Shown here: piece by piece, positions 6,982 through 14,368 of the stretch
Position numbering within the stretch: position 1 is the first letter of the stretch
Layout of the letters: every line of letters starts with the position of its first letter
Virus record (IMG/VR): IMGVR_UViG_3300042937_001707
Location: 1-64,000 of that record
Reading direction: 5' to 3' (one strand)
DNA: 64,000 bases
DNA from: a virus
The notes under the pieces: generated by a model
What the model was told of the DNA's origin: nothing
Database searches by the model: none
Seen by the model: the letters and a program-made list of their open reading frames with translations, nothing else
Translations under genes and position numbers: made by a program

Positions 6982-7007
6982 GGGGAGGGTAAAACCTCCC
7001 CATTTTT
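6982..7007 (+). terminator. Intrinsic terminator after gene 32
   Basis: GGGGAGG (6982-6988) pairs with CCTCCCC (6995-7001), loop about 6 nt, followed by ATTTTTATA. It also lies directly at the 3' end of the convergent minus-strand gene, with no T-run in that direction. Confidence 0.85.
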
Positions 7008-9660
7008 ATACCAAAGCTGATGAAGAACCTTTTCTATATTGCATTTGGTGTAATACCGAATCTCTAACGTCCATTTTAGATATACCACCAGCTGCAAAAT
7101 CGTCTCCGCCGCCATTTCCACCGCTCACAGGAGCATTGACGTTTATATTTGGCGCTTGAGATTCTTGTGGGGCTTTTATTGCTTCCATTTTCGATTCTTT
7201 AAGCGATTCATTATTTTTTGTGGTTTCTTCTAATCGTTTTCCGGATAATTCTTCTTTAACGTTTGGTTGTAGATTTGCTGTTTCTTCTGGTCTGAAGAAC
7301 TCCGTAGCCTTTCTAACTATTTTTTCGTCAATAGTTTCTTCTGGTCTGGAGGAATCAGTAGCCTTTCTAACTATTTTTTCGTCAATAGTTTCTTCTGGTC
7401 TGAAGAACTCCGTAGCCTTTCTAACTATTTTTTCGTCAATAGTTTCTTCTGGTCTGGAGGAATCAGTAGCCTTTCTAACTATTTTTTCGTCAATAGTTTC
7501 TTCTGGTTTCTTGAGTTTCCTTAACCTAGAATTATCAAAACCTTCAACTCCAGCAAAAGTGAATCCTTCTCCTATAGCAGACAATCCTTGATATAAACCC
7601 TCATCAACCACTGATTTAATATTTCCGGGTTTTGTAATATTTTCAAGAGTAGAACCAAAAGCGTCTTTTAGAGTATCGACCAAAGTTTTTTCTTTTGGTT
7701 GTTCTTCTGTATCTGTTTGTTGTCCTTTTGGCTTTGCTGCATCTCCAGTACTTGGGGTTTCTTGAGCTAGTTCTGTTTCTGTAGAACCTATTGAATATTT
7801 TTTAAGAATTCCTTCTGCAGCGGAAATCCTTTGGGTCATATTTTCTTTCCCAGCTTTTTCGTATTCTTTCGTCCAAATTTCAGTTGCTTCTTTTGCGGAT
7901 TTTGCAGACTTTATGCCTTTATAAACATTTCCGTATTCTTTATGTTTTGTTTGTCCTGTTATTTCTTCGTAGATATATTCTAATTGTCCATTAAGGGTGT
8001 TCCACTTATCACCTTTTCTAGCTTTCAATTCTTTAAATCTAGGACCATCAACAGACCATTGAGCGATACCTCTCCCTGGACCACCACCTTTTTGTTTTTG
8101 GTTGGGATTGAAGGTGGGGCTTTCTATTTTTAAACTTCCAGTAATACCTGCTGCTTGTTCTTTTGTAAACCCTTTACTAACGAAAAAGTCAAAAACTTTC
8201 TTTTCGTTTGATTGTGTTGCTGTTTCTTTTGTTGCAGTTTCTTTTTTTAGCGAGGGGTCTTCTTGGACCTTTTCTGAAGTTTCTTCTTGTTCTTCTTCCT
8301 CTTCTATTTCTGACGGTACATTTTGTTGTTGTGCTGTGACACCTTTCTTTTTGATATCATCTGCAAGTTTTGGCGTTTCATTTTGCTGTACTGGAGTTGT
8401 TTGGGGTGTTTGAGGTAAACTAGGTTCTTTATATGCAGACTCACTTTCTTTTTCTGTTGGTCTTCTTATAGCGACCAATTCGTGATTTTTCTTTTTGGTA
8501 TTTCTTGTAGATCTTGTTACTCCGCCGCCACCTTTTGTACCTTGATTTCCTCCAATTATAGTAATCATGTTTCCGTCTAAAGAAACAACAAAACCGACGT
8601 GCCCCTTATTTTTATCTGTACCTCTATTAAATACAGCTATGTCTCCGGGTTTCGCGTCATTTAAATTTACTGCTTCTCCATAAGTTAAGAAACTTTTTGC
8701 ACTTTTTACTGATTTTGATTTTTTATATCCATTGGCAGATAAGACAGAATTAACGAATGTTGCGCACCAAGCTTCTGATATCCCAAAACCAGAACCCAAA
8801 TTTGTTTTAAAAAATGCTTCTAATTCTTTTTTGTTTGCCTTTTCTGTCATGCCCTCAAATTTTTCGGCAACTTGTACTAACCTTCCAGTAGGTGTTGTTC
8901 CTGCTCCTGGAGAAGTTTGTTGGGAGCGAGTTTCTGTTTGGGTCCCTGTTGTTGGGGTTGTACCTGTTCCGGTTTGTTCTGCGGTTCTTTGTTCCTGGTT
9001 TTCTCCCTCTTCTTCAAACTCTAAACCTAATGTATCTTTTGCGAATTTCTTCGCCTTTTCCCAAGGAGAGTTATTCATCTCTCTATCATCCAACCAATCT
9101 ATCGCTTTATAGATTCCAGCACCGGCAGCACCAAATAAAAACCCTTTTAGAAGTTTTGGTAATAATGACCCTAATAAACTTCCCAAAAATCCTTTACCAG
9201 TTCCGAACGTTCCTCCTATACCAACACCTTCGGACAATTTTAGAATTCCATTATTCATGGACTCAAAAATTTTATAGAATTTTTCTAGGTTTTCTTTTCC
9301 TATCCCAATCCCACCTGCGGTTTTAGTAACTTCAATGTCCTTTGCTTTTGATTCTAGAAGGTTTTGTGTTACTTGTTGACTCGTTGATGTCGTTTCGATA
9401 TAACGTAAAATGTTATTGTTTAAATCGAATAGAAGCCCTTTAATGTTTTCCAATGCCCTTACCATTGCTTCTCCAAAATAATTCGAAGAATTCTCTTTTG
9501 TTGCAGTAGCGTTGGAAGTAACGTTTTGATTGAGGTTTATGGCTCCATAATTTACTAATTGGAGTTTTCCCGATTGAACCAATGACGTTAATATTTGCGA
9601 TTTATCGTCTAAGGATAAATTCCCAATAGCATTTTTGTTGTTTAGTGCTGGTAACGCCAT
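7006..9660 (-). CDS. Tail/baseplate-associated peptidoglycan hydrolase with CHAP-like and tail-lysozyme domains
   Basis: The protein is 884 aa. Order: N-terminal region 1-150; a Gly-rich hydrophobic stretch 150-190 (may be membrane-active); a Thr/Gln/Gly linker; a CHAP or NlpC/P60-like amidase domain 260-400 with C299 (SEAWCATF), H354 (GHVGFV) and GGNQG (370-374); an acidic linker; a phage tail-lysozyme domain 485-625 with E513 (KIESPTF) and GRGIAQW (529-535); then a C-terminal part with exact tandem repeats. Two cell-wall activities, an endopeptidase or amidase and a muramidase-like one, are thus on one virion protein. It lies next to gp26 and gp54 in the baseplate block. Because gp5 here has no lysozyme domain, this protein probably does the wall penetration. 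Start: ATG two bases after the -1 extension of gp26, RBS AGGAAC. Confidence 0.85.
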   Translation of the reverse strand: MALPALNNKNAIGNLSLDDKSQILTSLVQSGKLQLVNYGAINLNQNVTSNATATKENSSNYFGEAMVRALENIKGLLFDLNNNILRYIETTSTSQQVTQNLLESKAKDIEVTKTAGGIGIGKENLEKFYKIFESMNNGILKLSEGVGIGGTFGTGKGFLGSLLGSLLPKLLKGFLFGAAGAGIYKAIDWLDDREMNNSPWEKAKKFAKDTLGLEFEEEGENQEQRTAEQTGTGTTPTTGTQTETRSQQTSPGAGTTPTGRLVQVAEKFEGMTEKANKKELEAFFKTNLGSGFGISEAWCATFVNSVLSANGYKKSKSVKSAKSFLTYGEAVNLNDAKPGDIAVFNRGTDKNKGHVGFVVSLDGNMITIIGGNQGTKGGGGVTRSTRNTKKKNHELVAIRRPTEKESESAYKEPSLPQTPQTTPVQQNETPKLADDIKKKGVTAQQQNVPSEIEEEEEQEETSEKVQEDPSLKKETATKETATQSNEKKVFDFFVSKGFTKEQAAGITGSLKIESPTFNPNQKQKGGGPGRGIAQWSVDGPRFKELKARKGDKWNTLNGQLEYIYEEITGQTKHKEYGNVYKGIKSAKSAKEATEIWTKEYEKAGKENMTQRISAAEGILKKYSIGSTETELAQETPSTGDAAKPKGQQTDTEEQPKEKTLVDTLKDAFGSTLENITKPGNIKSVVDEGLYQGLSAIGEGFTFAGVEGFDNSRLRKLKKPEETIDEKIVRKATDSSRPEETIDEKIVRKATEFFRPEETIDEKIVRKATDSSRPEETIDEKIVRKATEFFRPEETANLQPNVKEELSGKRLEETTKNNESLKESKMEAIKAPQESQAPNINVNAPVSGGNGGGDDFAAGGISKMDVRDSVLHQMQYRKGSSSALV
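7281..7509 (-). repeat. Tandem 54-bp repeats, with an exact 108-bp duplication
   Basis: Units of 54 bp start at 7281, 7335, 7389 and 7443, with a partial fifth at 7497. Units 1 and 3 are identical, as are 2 and 4, so 7281-7388 equals 7389-7496 exactly. Each encodes 18 residues beginning RPEETIDEKIVRKAT and ending alternately EFF or DSS. Confidence 0.95.
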
Positions 9661-9661
9661 T

Positions 9662-9847
9662 TTAGTTCCTATTTTGACTTAGTTTTTCGTTTTCTTCGTT
9701 AATATGTTGTAATAATAAATTCAAAAACACTTCTCTTTCCCACGGGATCATATTTTCTAGTTCAGATAAACTATATTTGTGATGTTGCATCATTGCAAAA
9801 TTTGTTTTATAATAGTTTTCCAAATTATCATGAGAAAGAGTTACCCT
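9662..9847 (-). CDS. -1 frame extension of gp26 (candidate frameshift product)
   Basis: This is an open frame of 61 codons in the -1 frame relative to gene 26. It starts at the slippery site and ends two bases before the next gene. Its peptide contains NFAMMQHHKYSLSELENM and IPWEREVFLNLLLQHINEEN, a well-ordered protein-like sequence. It has no convincing start of its own: the in-frame ATG-ATG near 9793 has no Shine-Dalgarno and would drop about 18 N-terminal residues. The likely product is a 299-aa fusion with gp26, made by a fraction of ribosomes. In lambda, P2 and Mu, tail-assembly chaperones are extended in just this way; a similar role here is inference. A separate small gene translated by reinitiation is the alternative. 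Confidence 0.65.
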   Translation of the reverse strand, partial: RVTLSHDNLENYYKTNFAMMQHHKYSLSELENMIPWEREVFLNLLLQHINEENEKLSQNRN

Positions 9848-10560
9848 AAAAAATTATCAAGACCTACAATATCAATATCGTGTACAAACCCACATTTAGA
9901 ACATTTTACCGTTAGGGTTTCTTTTAATACTGGTAAATTGCTGAAAAATTCTTCTACCTTTTTAAATTGATCAATAGACATAGATTCTAAAAATTCTAAT
10001 ACCTCTGATTTTGGCGTTTCGTTTTTGTAATAGAAATTTTGTTCGTCGAATATGTAATCTAATGAGTTATAAATTACCTCTAATGTTAGGGTAACGGCGT
10101 CAGTAATTTCAGTATTCAATTTAGACAATTCTGCAATATCAGGATATTTCATTTTAAACCCAACACTATCCGTTAATCGAATTATGTCGTTATTTTCTTT
10201 TTTGTCTACAGAAACTTCTAATAGGTTTATAGAAACCGGCATTAAGTTCCCGCAAATATTTTCTTCTATTTTATTATTGCATCTATATTTTGTTTCTACA
10301 ATTTCTCCAATAGACCTTGCTCTAAGTTGTAGGAAAAAGTATTCTATGTCTATTTGATTGAGTTTGTTAACGTCAATATCTGAGGTACAACAATTTTTTA
10401 TTATTTGTTTAATATTATTTAAAGCGAATTCTGCGTCTTCAGATTGTTTTGCTAGTAATAGAATTTTTTGTTCTTTTACTAGGAAAGGTCTAAACATAAC
10501 CGTTTGATTTGAAATTGGTAATGTCGTTTCATACAAAGGACTTTCGATTTTTGGTAACAT
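9841..10560 (-). CDS. 26: gp26-like baseplate hub/assembly protein
   Basis: The protein is 239 aa of the T4 gp26 family (T4-type base plate protein). It starts MLPKIESPLYETTLPISNQTV, then FRPFLVKEQKILL, a pattern shared by gp26 of T4-like cyanophages. Two cysteine pairs, YRCNNKIEENICG (about 92-103) and KCSKCGFVHD (about 218-227), probably form one zinc ribbon. T4 gp26 is needed for the baseplate hub and is now thought to act in assembly. The last codons read UUU UUA GGG UAA, a classic slippery heptamer just before the stop. RBS GGAG. It lies 14 bp after the gp54-like gene in a minus-strand operon. Confidence 0.82.
   Translation of the reverse strand: MLPKIESPLYETTLPISNQTVMFRPFLVKEQKILLLAKQSEDAEFALNNIKQIIKNCCTSDIDVNKLNQIDIEYFFLQLRARSIGEIVETKYRCNNKIEENICGNLMPVSINLLEVSVDKKENNDIIRLTDSVGFKMKYPDIAELSKLNTEITDAVTLTLEVIYNSLDYIFDEQNFYYKNETPKSEVLEFLESMSIDQFKKVEEFFSNLPVLKETLTVKCSKCGFVHDIDIVGLDNFLG
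9847..9853 (-). other. U UUU UUA slippery heptamer at the end of gene 26
   Basis: On the minus strand the zero-frame codons are AAU UUU UUA GGG UAA, so U UUU UUA stands in the correct phase for -1 slippage, the same heptamer as HIV-1 gag-pol. A weak internal Shine-Dalgarno-like AGGU lies about 10 nt upstream. I see no strong stem-loop downstream. Confidence 0.65.
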
Positions 10561-10574
10561 AATTTACTCCATGA

Positions 10575-11252
10575 TTAAAATACTGGGAATGGTATAGATC
10601 CACCTAAAGGAATTGCTGCGTTGTAGTATGTGTATGCAAAAGTTACTGTTAGTTTATGTATTGCGTTACCATTTTCCCAAGAAAGGGGCATTTCGTTTAA
10701 AGATATTGGAAATGCGTGAAACAAACCAACCCAATACGATGGGTCGTTTTTTACGTTATATTGCGTGATTAATATAAATGCTTCGTATTGATTTTTATAT
10801 TTAAAATCGTAGTTTACTACTGGACCGTCAGTAAATAGACCAACAACGTCTTCTATTCCTATTTGGAATGGGAAAAAAGACGCGTTTGAAATATAATTCA
10901 TCCAATATTCAAAAATCCAACGTTCAATCATATTGTCTGAGCAAATAAAAGTTAGGTTTATTTTGTTATATGAATTTTGTATTGGGTGTAGGATTTCTGG
11001 ACCGTATAACTTTTGCGTAACCGCAGAAAATGTCCTTGATGGTAATTCTGCCGCTTCGCAGTGAAATTTCATTTTTTTCCAAGCAGAAGCTGGGTCTTCT
11101 CCGTCAAGACCTGCAGCCGCCATCAAATCCAAAGCAAAAACCGGATTTGTTGGGGTGATCATAACGTCAAAGTTACAGGGTCTTGCTACTTCCGTTTTAG
11201 AGAAAGTTTCAAGAAAATTTCTTATATCTGAGTTATATTTTATTTCGCTCAT
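10575..11252 (-). CDS. 54: gp54-like baseplate tail-tube initiator (tube-fold protein)
   Basis: The protein is 225 aa. ARPCNFDVMI near the N-terminus, HCEAAELPSRTFSAVTQKLYG, LTFICSDNMIERWIFEYWMNYI and VSL/ISLNEMPLSWENG-type strands are typical of the tube-protein fold shared by T4 gp19 and gp54. Its place in the baseplate block, next to gp26 and near gp48, favours gp54, the junction protein that caps the hub and starts tube polymerisation; the main tube protein gp19 usually sits beside the sheath gene. Its ATG overlaps the stop of the upstream gene (11249-11992) by 4 bp, so translation is coupled. Confidence 0.72.
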   Translation of the reverse strand: MSEIKYNSDIRNFLETFSKTEVARPCNFDVMITPTNPVFALDLMAAAGLDGEDPASAWKKMKFHCEAAELPSRTFSAVTQKLYGPEILHPIQNSYNKINLTFICSDNMIERWIFEYWMNYISNASFFPFQIGIEDVVGLFTDGPVVNYDFKYKNQYEAFILITQYNVKNDPSYWVGLFHAFPISLNEMPLSWENGNAIHKLTVTFAYTYYNAAIPLGGSIPFPVF

Positions 11253-11992
11253 CTTTTATATTTCTTCCAAACTTTTGAATTTGATTGTTTTTGCATATCT
11301 GCTACTGGTAGGTTTGCGGCAAATAACCATTCGTGCGCTTCTACTGGCAGTATCCTACTTTTAACATTAGATTTAAGATACAGTTTAATACAATATTCTT
11401 TTAAATCTTTATAATTTTTAGACCTTTTAATGATCTCATAACTTATATTAGAAACTAACATATCGTTCTCTTTTATGTATTGAGATTTGCTTGCTATTTC
11501 TGCTATAATCAAAGATCTAACTTCATAGGGTAAATAGTGTATATTCACCCCAAGAAAATGCGAACCTTTATTTTCTAATAAAATTATCAGGGGAAATTTA
11601 TCCCAATAAGGCAATGTATCTTTATATTTTGCGTCATAAGAAAAGAAAAACATTCCTCCCGGATAAAAAACCTTTTTCTTTATTATTTTGTCCAGTTCTG
11701 GAGCGTTAGATTTTAAAGCCTTTACTTTTAAATTTAACCAACCCATCGATTGACTCGCTAGAGCAGATCTTTCTGCTGGAGAAGCGTTTTTAAACCTCTC
11801 ATACATAGAAGGTAATTTTCTTTGTTTAAAGAACGCTTCATTTAATTCTTCTTGGTTTGTTGCATACCTTCCTGGAGAATTTGTAAATGTTAATTCTGCC
11901 CAAGCGCCAACCCCCATAAAAAACGGGTTGAAAATATATTTTTTGCCTTTTAATTCAACAACATGCCATTCCGAATATTTTGTATTGTCCAT
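11249..11992 (-). CDS. Conserved T4-like structural/head-completion-associated protein
   Basis: The protein is 247 aa. The most conserved part is YPGGMFFFSYDAKYKDT, LPYWDKFPLIILL and FLGVNIHYLPYEVRSL (about 115-170), a pattern I associate with proteins encoded beside gp4 in many T4-like phages. In T4 the gene before 4 is gene 2, the DNA end protector that shields incoming DNA from RecBCD; I cannot confirm from sequence that this is gp2. There is no signal peptide or membrane helix. It overlaps the gp54-like gene by 4 bp and follows gp4 by 17 bp. An AATAAATA on this strand lies too close to the ATG to serve as its promoter. Confidence 0.6.
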   Translation of the reverse strand: MDNTKYSEWHVVELKGKKYIFNPFFMGVGAWAELTFTNSPGRYATNQEELNEAFFKQRKLPSMYERFKNASPAERSALASQSMGWLNLKVKALKSNAPELDKIIKKKVFYPGGMFFFSYDAKYKDTLPYWDKFPLIILLENKGSHFLGVNIHYLPYEVRSLIIAEIASKSQYIKENDMLVSNISYEIIKRSKNYKDLKEYCIKLYLKSNVKSRILPVEAHEWLFAANLPVADMQKQSNSKVWKKYKR

Positions 11993-12009
11993 GGACTATT
12001 TATTGAATA

Positions 12010-12447
12010 TTAAAAGATGTCTTTTTCTGTAAGAAGTTTAAACGTCCAACCCCTATGTCTGCAATATTCTTTTGCTGCCGCCCATTTAGCAGAATTTACT
12101 CCCCAAGTACAAACTTCGTTAATATACGTTTTGGTTACTCTTTTCTTTATTTTTGGTTCTATAGTTTGAGCATAAGGTTTTACTTCTATGACATAAGTTT
12201 CTATAGAACCGTCTAATTTTTTAACTTTTGCTAATATATCTGGAAAGTATCTGTGTTGTCTGTTGTCTACTGGAGAAATATAATTTATTACCAATTCTTC
12301 AGAACCCCAAGATAAAACGTTTTCGTTTTTATCCAACCACTTAAAAACTCTCAGCTCCCAGGAAGAGCGATAAATTACGTTATGAGGGTCTCCATGATAT
12401 TTTTCTGGATTCTTTAATTTATAAATACCCTGTTTGTAATTAGACAT
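12010..12447 (-). CDS. 4: gp4 head-completion protein (TnsA-like nuclease fold)
   Basis: The protein is 145 aa; T4 gp4 is 150 aa. Strong matches to gp4: KNPEKYHGDP, VIYRSSWELRVFKWLDKN, ISPVDNRQHRYFPDIL, YVIEVKPYAQT, and VNSAKWAAAKEYCRHRGW near the end. E22-like SSWE, D (YFPD) and E-x-K (IEVK) make a PD-(D/E)XK/TnsA-like active-site pattern. gp4 acts after DNA packaging to make heads competent for tail joining. It is the first gene of the leftward baseplate operon and is divergent from gp48. A CTAAATA variant at 12471-12477 (read leftward) may be its late promoter. Confidence 0.92.
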   Translation of the reverse strand: MSNYKQGIYKLKNPEKYHGDPHNVIYRSSWELRVFKWLDKNENVLSWGSEELVINYISPVDNRQHRYFPDILAKVKKLDGSIETYVIEVKPYAQTIEPKIKKRVTKTYINEVCTWGVNSAKWAAAKEYCRHRGWTFKLLTEKDIF

Positions 12448-12458
12448 CTAAAGTTCAA

Positions 12459-12466
12459 TATAAATA
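12459..12466 (+). promoter_or_regulatory. T4-type late promoter octamer for gene 48 onward
   Basis: Exact TATAAATA, 31 bp before the gp48 ATG. It faces a leftward CTAAATA (12471-12477), forming a near-palindromic divergent promoter region for genes 48 and 4. Another TATAAATA at 12420-12427 lies inside gene 4. Confidence 0.65.
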
Positions 12467-12497
12467 ATATTATTTAGTAGATTCGTAGGAATTTCTT

Positions 12498-13523
12498 ATG
12501 GCAATGCCTTCATTTTTAGCTGCAAATCCTCTAGCTTCTTTAGACCCAGAAACTTTGATCCTAGAAGGTTTAGAAGCGTTTAGTCCTGGGGGTGTGTTTC
12601 CCAGTAGAAATGTTGGTATGTATGACTTTATATCGTTAAAATATCCAGAAGATATAGAACATTATTTTATGCATGGGCATTATATAAATTTTTACGTGAA
12701 CGCTCCAGTTTGGGGTAAATATTGGGAAAAAGACGGAAAAACAGGAATTTCTTCTTATTCTTATGAAGGTATGCCAGAAGTTGGTGGTTTACTTGGTTCT
12801 ATCGGTATTACTTCGAACGGATATTCTATAAAGGAAGTTGAACGCGACGGGACTCCAATCAAAGACCCAACTTCTGCTGCTGGCGCTGTAAACCATATTA
12901 GAACCCAAAGGATATCCCAAGCGATTTCGCTTTATATTCCAGATACTATGTCGTATAGTTCGCAAATACAATACGAACACACTTCCGCTAGACAAATGGG
13001 CGCTTCTTTGTTAAATTCTTTGGATAAAACCCTTTCTGGTTATCTTAGTAAGGTAACTAACAGTAAATTGGTTCAAGGTATTTCTGGCGCTATGAACCTT
13101 TTGGAAAACCTTGGTAAAATTGGTGGAGTCACTGTAAACGATCAAATGTTGGTTCTTTTTAGGCAAGTTGGTTTGCGAGAATTCTCATACGATTTTTTCT
13201 TCACCCCAAAAAGTCCAAAAGAAGCAGAGTCAGTACAGCAAATAATAAGAGCGTTTAGGTTTCATGCTCATCCGGAGGCAGTATTAGATTATGGTTTATT
13301 TTATATTGCTCCTGGAACTTTTGATATAGAGTTTATGCACAGGGGTTCTAGAAACACTAAAATACATCAAGTTTCCACTTGCGTTCTTACTGGGTATGAC
13401 GTGGATTACGCTCCAACGGGTTGGTCAACCCACGTAGATGGTATGCCCATACAAACAAGAATGTCTTTACATTTTACTGAGACTCAGGTTGTGACTAAGC
13501 AAGATATTGAAGCAGGTTACTAA
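12498..13523 (+). CDS. 48: gp48 baseplate tail-tube cap
   Basis: The protein is 341 aa. The middle SQAISLYIPDTMSYSS and the C-terminal YDFFFTPKSPKEAES, IIRAFRFHAHPE and FDIEFMHRG are characteristic of gp48 in T4-like phages, which shares the tail-tube fold in its C-terminal half. Residues about 170-205 are a Gly/Ser/Leu-rich helix that may insert into the hub. gp48 sits on the gp27 hub ring and, with gp54, forms the platform on which the tube polymerises. It is the first gene of the rightward late baseplate operon and is followed directly by gp53 without a gap. Confidence 0.88.
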   Translation: MAMPSFLAANPLASLDPETLILEGLEAFSPGGVFPSRNVGMYDFISLKYPEDIEHYFMHGHYINFYVNAPVWGKYWEKDGKTGISSYSYEGMPEVGGLLGSIGITSNGYSIKEVERDGTPIKDPTSAAGAVNHIRTQRISQAISLYIPDTMSYSSQIQYEHTSARQMGASLLNSLDKTLSGYLSKVTNSKLVQGISGAMNLLENLGKIGGVTVNDQMLVLFRQVGLREFSYDFFFTPKSPKEAESVQQIIRAFRFHAHPEAVLDYGLFYIAPGTFDIEFMHRGSRNTKIHQVSTCVLTGYDVDYAPTGWSTHVDGMPIQTRMSLHFTETQVVTKQDIEAGY

Positions 13524-14366
13524 ATGTCAAATTTCTTTTATTTTTACCCTAGTATTGTTTACAATAAACAAATAGTTACAGACCTGCTTGTTAGAGCAAA
13601 GGTTAGGGAATCTTGGTTAAATGATCCAAGAATATATTACAATTATAAGTATAAGGATTCTGATAGACCAGAACACTTAGCGCACAAGTATTACGGAGAA
13701 GAAGAATTACACTGGGTTATTCTATTCACGAATAATATTTTTGATGCGAATTGGGATTTCCCAATAGATTATTATACTTTCAACAAATATATTGAAGACA
13801 AATATAAAGAACAAGGGTCTATAGTTAACAAAACTGGATTGGCATACGCCCAAACAACCCCTGACCCGATATATAGATACCAAAAGACAGTTACTATAAC
13901 TACAAGCGAAGGGATATCTAAAAGAAATTATGTTATTGACGAAAAGTCGTACAGAGAACTAGAATTTACCAATACTTATTCTACTGGAACCCCTTATACA
14001 ATTTATGCGGAATCGGAATTAAATTCTTACCAATTAACACTTAATGCTGGCTCCGTATTAAATGTTGGGGATATATTAATCGGTAATGAGTTTATACCAA
14101 ATTTTGCTAAAGTTGAATCTATTGATTCTGCGAACAGTTTATTTAATATAACTATACCAGCAAAAAGTAGTGAAACTAATGGGAAAATATTTATCTATAA
14201 TTCGCAATCTAATTATAGTATATATGAAGTTTCAAAAAAATACCCAGAAATAACTATCTATGATAGAGAAATGGAAATAAATGAATCTAAAAGAAACGTT
14301 AAAATTTTAGATAAAAATTACATACGAAAGGCTCAAGAAGAATTTCAACGATTGATTAAACAATAA
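13524..14366 (+). CDS. 53: gp53 baseplate wedge protein
   Basis: The protein is 280 aa; T4 gp53 is 196 aa. The N-terminal 95 residues hold the family signature: FFYFYPSIVYN, DSDRPEHLAHKYYG, ELHWVILFTNNIFD and FPIDYYTFNKYI. The DRPE-LA-KYYG-W segment is the LysM-like module that clamps adjacent wedges in T4. The extra central region (about 105-230) is strand-rich and absent from T4. The start codon follows the gp48 stop directly (TAAATG), so translation is probably coupled. Confidence 0.9.
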   Translation: MSNFFYFYPSIVYNKQIVTDLLVRAKVRESWLNDPRIYYNYKYKDSDRPEHLAHKYYGEEELHWVILFTNNIFDANWDFPIDYYTFNKYIEDKYKEQGSIVNKTGLAYAQTTPDPIYRYQKTVTITTSEGISKRNYVIDEKSYRELEFTNTYSTGTPYTIYAESELNSYQLTLNAGSVLNVGDILIGNEFIPNFAKVESIDSANSLFNITIPAKSSETNGKIFIYNSQSNYSIYEVSKKYPEITIYDREMEINESKRNVKILDKNYIRKAQEEFQRLIKQ

Positions 14367-14368
14367 TT

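Noticed and set aside
11997-12004. AATAAATA on the minus strand before the 11249-11992 gene
   Set aside because: The predicted start would be at the ATG itself; the gene is better explained as part of the operon from gene 4.
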